From contig JAIWNI010000054.1 of assembly GCA_025331435.1 (NCBI GenBank), forward strand, positions 124,001-188,000: a stretch of 64,000 nucleotides of DNA. The letters are read 5' to 3'. Origin of the DNA: Choanephora cucurbitarum. Lineage: Eukaryota; Mucoromycota; Mucoromycetes; Mucorales; Choanephoraceae. Within the stretch, counting starts at the first letter, position 1, and every line of letters begins with the position of its first letter. Below are positions 59,174 through 64,000 of this stretch, one piece after another. Position numbers and translations under genes: made by a program. The notes beneath the pieces are model-generated. The model saw nothing but the letters and a program-made list of their open reading frames with translations. It ran no database searches and had not been told where the DNA came from.

Positions 59174-61554
59174 TCAATCTGATTTTTTGTTTAAGGCTTT
59201 CAGCTTGTCGTTAAAGAATCGCTCCAGTTTAGCTGAACATCGAGCATATTCTGTGTCTTCACCATTATAAATTCTACAATTGTCAAAGATTTTCTGAGTA
59301 TCGCGCACAAAATCTTCCATCGTGGGGTATGCATCTGCTTTCACATTTTCTTCTAAGGTTGCCAGATCTTTAAATGAAAAACATAAGTGACTCTATCCCA
59401 TTCTGTCTGTTACTATCAAACCACTTTACCCATTGGATCCTTGATAATATCATAATAATCAGCTACTTCCTCTATACTAACTGGCTCTAAAAATGGCCAT
59501 GAATGAGTGTAGTTCTGCATCTCTTCCACCAAGAACAACATTTGGTTATGATGGGGTGGATGTCTAGGTCGATTGGATCTAACAAGACAACAGGTCAACA
59601 CGTCCATTCAAGATCTTTGATCACAAGTAACTTACAATGCATCCATTTCAGGTGTCCAGCCTGATCCAACAATCCCAGGCACTTCCATTGGATCAATCGA
59701 TCGCTTTCCATTCTTACCAATGGGCATCCTAAGACCAGGAAAGACAATATGCTCTGTTGATCTTTCCTCGATCTTCCTTAGGATCGCATTCTTCTGTATT
59801 CCCAGTAAATCCCGCACCTGAAGATACTTGACACGCGGTACCACTGTACATTGCATGATGGTACCACCTTCATAATCCTTGATATAGCCAACCCATTTCC
59901 TTTTGTCCAATGTGATTTCTGTCGTAAATCCTTGTTTCTTGAAATAACCGACAGCATAGTTATCTGCATAAGTCAAGAAATGCTTGACGTTGGTATGAGC
60001 TGAGACATAATCTTTGAGATGGTTCATGATAAACGAACCATAACCCTTCACTTGCTCTGTTGAAGCAACTGCACAGAACACGATTTCTGCAAATTCCTGA
60101 GCGTCGAATGGACGATAACAAATACCGCCAAATACCTTTTGTGGTGGTCGGATCAATGCGATACTACGGTGATTTCTATATCCCAATCGAGAGATCAGTC
60201 TCTCTCTTTTTTTTCTTTTAATACAAAGGAAAGACTGACCTGTCATAGACTAATCTGGCAATATATTCTTTAGGCATTTTGGGTAGTTGTTTTTGAAAAA
60301 TGTTCTTGAGACCAGTCAAGAGAATCATGCTTTGACGAGAACCATCATTTAGTACAACCTGAACTTGGATTTCTCCTTTTCTCTCTTCCACCATAGCAGC
60401 TGTCTCTATTGTTTCTTTGGGCTAATGCATAATAAGCCATCAATGTCCTTCCTCTTTACCAAGTTTTTTTTTTGGGGGGAATAAAATAAACATACTCTAT
60501 AGCCACTTTCTTTTCTTACCTTTAATTCCTTTATCAACCGATGGATTTCATCTGTTTCTTCTAAACTCTCATCTTCTTTTTCTATGCCGTTTAAAACAAC
60601 ATGTGTGACTGTATCGTTTGGCTCTTCTTTTGCTTCTATTGGTAGTTGGTCCATCAAGTTTTCTTCTTCCTCTTTAGGCAAGTGGATAGTAGGTGAATTG
60701 ACAACATCCATAGGAACAAAATTTTCATTGGGTGGTTTTGGATTATCCTCCACCTTTTGATCTTCCTCCTCATTTTCCTCCTCATCTTCATCTATAGTCT
60801 CTTGCTGCTGCTGCTGCTGCTCTTCTACGTCTTCTTCCTCGTCTTCCTCGTCTTCTTCTTCGTTTTCTTCCTCTTCATTCTCCTCCTCTTCTTCGTCTTC
60901 CTCTCTTTCTTCTTCCTCTTCCTCTTCCTCATCGTCATCATCATCATTCTCCACTTCCTCTTCACTTTCCTGACTGACTTTCAGACGCTTCATGTCATGC
61001 TGCTCACTCATATCTTCTTGATCATGTCGATCCCTTTTCAAATCTAACAACCAAAGTATACCCTCCTTTTTAGAAAAGAGAGCTTCATTCCTCTACTAGA
61101 TTTGAACTTACCTTCTGATTCTAGTGTTGCATTAAACAAAATTTGCCTAACCATGATGACTTAGAAACGTAAGGCTATAAAGCATGTATTACTTACTTTT
61201 TTAATGAACTGATATCTTCGTCTTCATAATCATAATCATCTAGCTTCCCTTTTTCCTAGAGCAATAGATATGAGTCATCAATAGGGCTGTCATTTAAATA
61301 TTTACCTCAAGCAACTCAATCAGTCTAAGGGCCACTTTCAGTCGTCTATTCAGATCCTGTCCTTGATTGACATGATGAAACGTATCATGTCCACATTGAC
61401 AATCTGTCTGACTATTGTCATTCTGGTAAGGATGCCATCCCTTACAGCCACTACATAGATCACAAGGTATGAAGCGCGCTATAATCCCATACTTTTCTTC
61501 ATCATTCATTTCTGCCAATTGAGGAAACAGAGGCAGAGAAGATGAGGCTACCAT
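59174..61554 (-). CDS. GCN5: Histone acetyltransferase GCN5 with PCAF-type N-terminus
   Basis: Exons 61306-61554, 61197-61255, 61112-61146, 60520-61043, 60240-60421, 59636-60175, 59430-59578 and 59174-59367 give 643 aa. Residues 20-110 carry a Cys/His cluster (C31, C34, C37, C52, C54, H56, H60; [10 protein letters not shown]) and LRLIELLE, like the PCAF N-terminal domain of animal GCN5/PCAF. A very acidic linker with six Gln follows (about 120-200). The HAT domain has catalytic Glu380 ([11 protein letters not shown]) and acetyl-CoA loop QVKGYG (391-396); the bromodomain has its acetyl-lysine Asn614 ([10 protein letters not shown]). GCN5 acetylates histone H3 in SAGA/ADA-type complexes. Exon joins are phase-consistent; the short exon 3 is homology-guided. 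Confidence 0.93.
60745..60965 (-). repeat. Acidic low-complexity tract (GAA/GAG/GAC codons) in GCN5
   Basis: About 220 bp in which nearly every codon is Glu or Asp, plus a (CAG)6 run coding Gln. The strong purine/pyrimidine asymmetry (top strand cttcttcctcct) also makes a long open frame on the other strand, which is spurious. Confidence 0.85.
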
Positions 61555-62225
61555 TGTATCTGTCTTTTATATATACAAACACTAGTGCTTTAATAGAAAA
61601 AAAAGATAACTATCTACAAAAGGAAGGGGATAAAACAAAATAAAATAATAATTTTGAAATAAGGGCCAATAAGCTCTTCTGGGTTTGCTAATCATGATTG
61701 TTGATTTCAACTTTCGTAAATGAGTTGCTATGAAATTTATTCATCATTAAATGAGTTGCTTCACAACAGAGTCTAAAGAAAGAGAAATTCTCAAACAGAT
61801 GCATTGACAAGAAATGAAAAGCGGTAAAATATTCATAGACAAATGAATGACTTTGCATAAATCTCTGCCATTGATCTTATCTTATAGTGTATTCACTCAC
61901 TTCACACCCCCAAAAAAAAAGAACACATTCTCATCTTTTTCTCGGTTGCTTCTATCTTCACTGCTTTCAAACATATACAAAAAATGAAATTCCAATTCCA
62001 TTAAAGAGAGCTTAATAACGGTTGATGAATCCCTTTCACTGCTATTTTTTTTCGTGTGTATCCTTTTTTTTTTATTGTTATTCTTCCTTAAGAAAAAAAA
62101 ACTGATTGCTGCTGCTGTAATTGCTGTAATAGTTGTAGGGTTGTAACATTCTATCACATATTTCAGAAAAATAGAACGTTTATATGCGTGTGTGTGTATG
62201 TGCGTGTGTGTATGTGTTGATCTGT
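61555..62225. other. Intergenic region, no gene seen
   Basis: GCN5 promoter side and 3' flank of the complex I gene. Contains A/T runs and a TG-rich microsatellite (62185-62217). Confidence 0.55.
62185..62217 (+). repeat. TG microsatellite
   Basis: gcgtgtgtgtgtatgtgcgtgtgtgtatgtg, interrupted (TG)n. It lies just downstream of the complex I gene stop. Confidence 0.85.
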
Positions 62226-62547
62226 TTAATCTTCATAACCAGAAGTGGGCTTACGAGCACGGTTAGGAACTATTTGAAAGAAAAAAAATAAAAGTGAGTG
62301 CCAAATGAGATATCTAAACATCCAATTGTCATACGAGGGTATGTGACAGGAAGGGGTTCATAGCCCTTGAATCCAAAGTATTCACGTCTGACTTTAGGCA
62401 CAGTCCAAACCATAACAGGACCTACAAGGGTCAATCAGTATATGACTCTTCATGCTCATCATCTCGATTTTTACCAGCAGTGCCAATAACAAATGACCAG
62501 AAGATGACAGGTCTCGAAACAGCGAAACGATTCAAAGCACCAAGCAT
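62226..62547 (-). CDS. NADH:ubiquinone oxidoreductase 9.5-kDa subunit (complex I)
   Basis: Exons 62475-62547, 62335-62421 and 62226-62269 give 67 aa, too short and too split for a simple ORF scan. It starts MLGALNRFAVSRPVIFW with one membrane helix (VIFWSFVIGTAGPVMVW), then the fungal signature RREYFGFKGYEPLPVTYP and the end PNRARKPTSGYED. This layout matches the 9.5-kDa (NI9M) accessory subunit of complex I known from Neurospora, thought related to animal NDUFA3. It resides in the inner mitochondrial membrane arm. Confidence 0.85.
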
Positions 62548-64000
62548 GTTGAAATTAGAGAGAGAAGGAGGAGGGGTGAGAGTTGGGGGTTTAGAGCAAG
62601 AAAAAAAAAAGTATCTTTCTACTGTCTTTATTCAGTGCTCCTAATTATTAAAGTACCGATGATGACGAAATCGGATTCAAATGCTTCAGCAGGAGCTTAA
62701 AGGGTTTTGGCTTGTAAAAGAAGGAAAAAAAAAAAGAAGTCTGGCAGTTGTTTAACATGTGAGATAATCCGCATTTAATGCCTTTGAAATCAACAGTATG
62801 CCATCCAAATATTTCCTTTCTTACTAATTCTCAATCAATTGAAATAATTGATACATACGCTTAAGACAAATAGAAGGCCAAGTTGATAAATGAAGAAAGC
62901 AAAAGCGATATGAACCGTTTTCAGTGTTTGAGATACTAATGTTGTCTTTGAATCTATCTTGCATTTCTTGAAATGCTTGATTTTGCATGAAACTGAGAAA
63001 AGGTCTTGAGAGACAAGACTGATGTCCACTCCAACCGTCTTAACTAAAAGCATTTCCAAAGTACATATTTAACTTTCTCTATACATAACCAAGACAAGCC
63101 AGCTCTATCAAAACAGTTGGCCATATGAGTACCATGCTTACTACTCTCAAATTGTCAAAGTTCAAGAAGTGAATAAGCAATCATATTTGAAACATGCCTT
63201 CTAACCAATTTCATGCATGTAACAATATGGATATTCAGAAAGAACGAATAATGAGTGCCTATAATTACGTTCTACGGTAGTCACTCAATTGTGAAGTGTG
63301 TTTTTTTGGAGAGCATGCTCAAGAAAAAAGTATATTCTTCTAAGATGATATTCACTTTAGGCACTAATTTACCATTTCATTTAAGAGTAAGCCCATTAGG
63401 AGAATGCATTTCTCAATAATACGAACGCTCTTAAATCAAGCAACTGCTGTATTAGCTATAGACAAGAGACAACTTGCAAATATATTGCAGAGCAAAATGT
63501 ACGTGCCTAACCATTTGGAATAAAGATGAGCTTTAGAAAGCTAAACGATAGTAGCAAGTTTAGAGTGACGAAAAGCATTAGAAGCTGGCTACTAATTGCC
63601 TATGTACAAAGTTCGTTTTTTTTTGGCCTTTCACATTAATTTGAGGACTCGTTCAGAGGCAGAAGGCTTATGACCATTGATTTTTTCTTTGAACCATCTG
63701 ATGTTAACAAAATACAGTCTAATTGAGATATACAACAAATGTATCCCCCCTAAAAGTCATTTTTTTTCTTTTAACGCGCATGTTTCATGGACACAAGTGT
63801 GCAGATTTGGGAATGCCATGGTTGAGCAGCACTCATCTTTCTCTCTCATTTTTGCTATAAATCTAAATCGTTATACGAAGTTCTTTCCAGATGAGACTTA
63901 CATCCTTTTAGACTGCGTGTATGAAGTTAGAGTTCAGGATAAGCTGTCCAATGGCAGATGTCGAAGCATCCAATCGAACGATCGCCTTGTAAAACTCCTA
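62548..64000. other. Intergenic region to the right window edge, no gene seen
   Basis: AT-rich, with purine leader sequence upstream of the complex I gene and several homopolymer runs. The 74-codon minus ORF at 62835-63059 has no supporting features. A gene may begin beyond the edge. Confidence 0.5.

Noticed and set aside
60757..61047. Plus-strand 96-codon ORF rich in Leu/Phe/Ile across the GCN5 linker
   Set aside because: It is the antisense of the Glu/Asp-rich tract; its composition is explained by that tract.

Overview
The window looks like nuclear DNA of an early-diverging fungus, most likely Mucoromycota (Mucorales-like). The base composition is AT-rich with many poly-T/poly-A runs, genes are split by 45-100 bp GT-AG introns, and the gene content is fungal (MTC1, CSC1/OSCA, Ppn1, Puf, Avt-type transporter). 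Some proteins have animal-like architectures that yeasts lack (YEATS2-like, GCN5 with a PCAF-type N-terminus, PX-AGC kinase). I see no rRNA or tRNA gene, CRISPR array or bacterial operon. Gene models were spliced by hand: exon joins were accepted only when GT(GC)-AG sites, phase and family homology agreed.

Layout. 1-1716: 3' end of an unknown plus-strand gene, then a convergent TBC Rab-GAP gene. 3477-7381: a decayed Mutator-like (MULE-OTU) transposon with 53-bp terminal inverted repeats. 8395-11030: Ppn1-like endopolyphosphatase convergent with MTC1 (7 bp apart). 11.0-13.1 kb: debris of an unrecognised gene. 13107-18059: tight plus-strand trio CSC1-like channel, GINS subunit SLD5 and a small Q-rich protein. 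18.1-23.6 kb: a 5.6-kb gene desert. 23642-25010: AAAP amino-acid transporter. 27085-31987: YEATS2-like protein convergent with a divergent RasGEF-like protein. 33371-35400: mitochondrial methionyl-tRNA synthetase. 36252-38024: F-box/LRR protein. 39640-40137: secreted Cys-rich protein. 40499-50043: three minus-strand genes, NoxR/p67phox-like TPR-PB1 protein, PX-AGC kinase and DHX29 helicase. 50735-52342: mitochondrial acetoacetyl-CoA thiolase. 52503-53748: small membrane protein convergent with a membrane GNAT. 54200-58398: CCCH-Pumilio protein and a second F-box/LRR protein. 59174-62547: GCN5 and the complex I 9.5-kDa subunit.

Functionally this is mostly housekeeping: chromatin acetylation (GCN5, YEATS2-like), replication (SLD5), translation (DHX29, MetRS, Puf), mitochondria (thiolase, complex I), membrane signalling and traffic (RasGEF, PX kinase, TBC GAP, NoxR-like, CSC1) and polyphosphate (Ppn1). 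The most interesting points are a possible ATAC-like acetyltransferase system (YEATS2-like plus PCAF-type GCN5), the PX-AGC kinase, a CCCH-Puf fusion whose RNA target can be predicted, new short tandem motifs in the RasGEF-like and CSC1-like tails, a GC-AG intron in MTC1, very tight convergent 3' ends, and the MULE with sub-terminal repeats and an intact OTU ORF.
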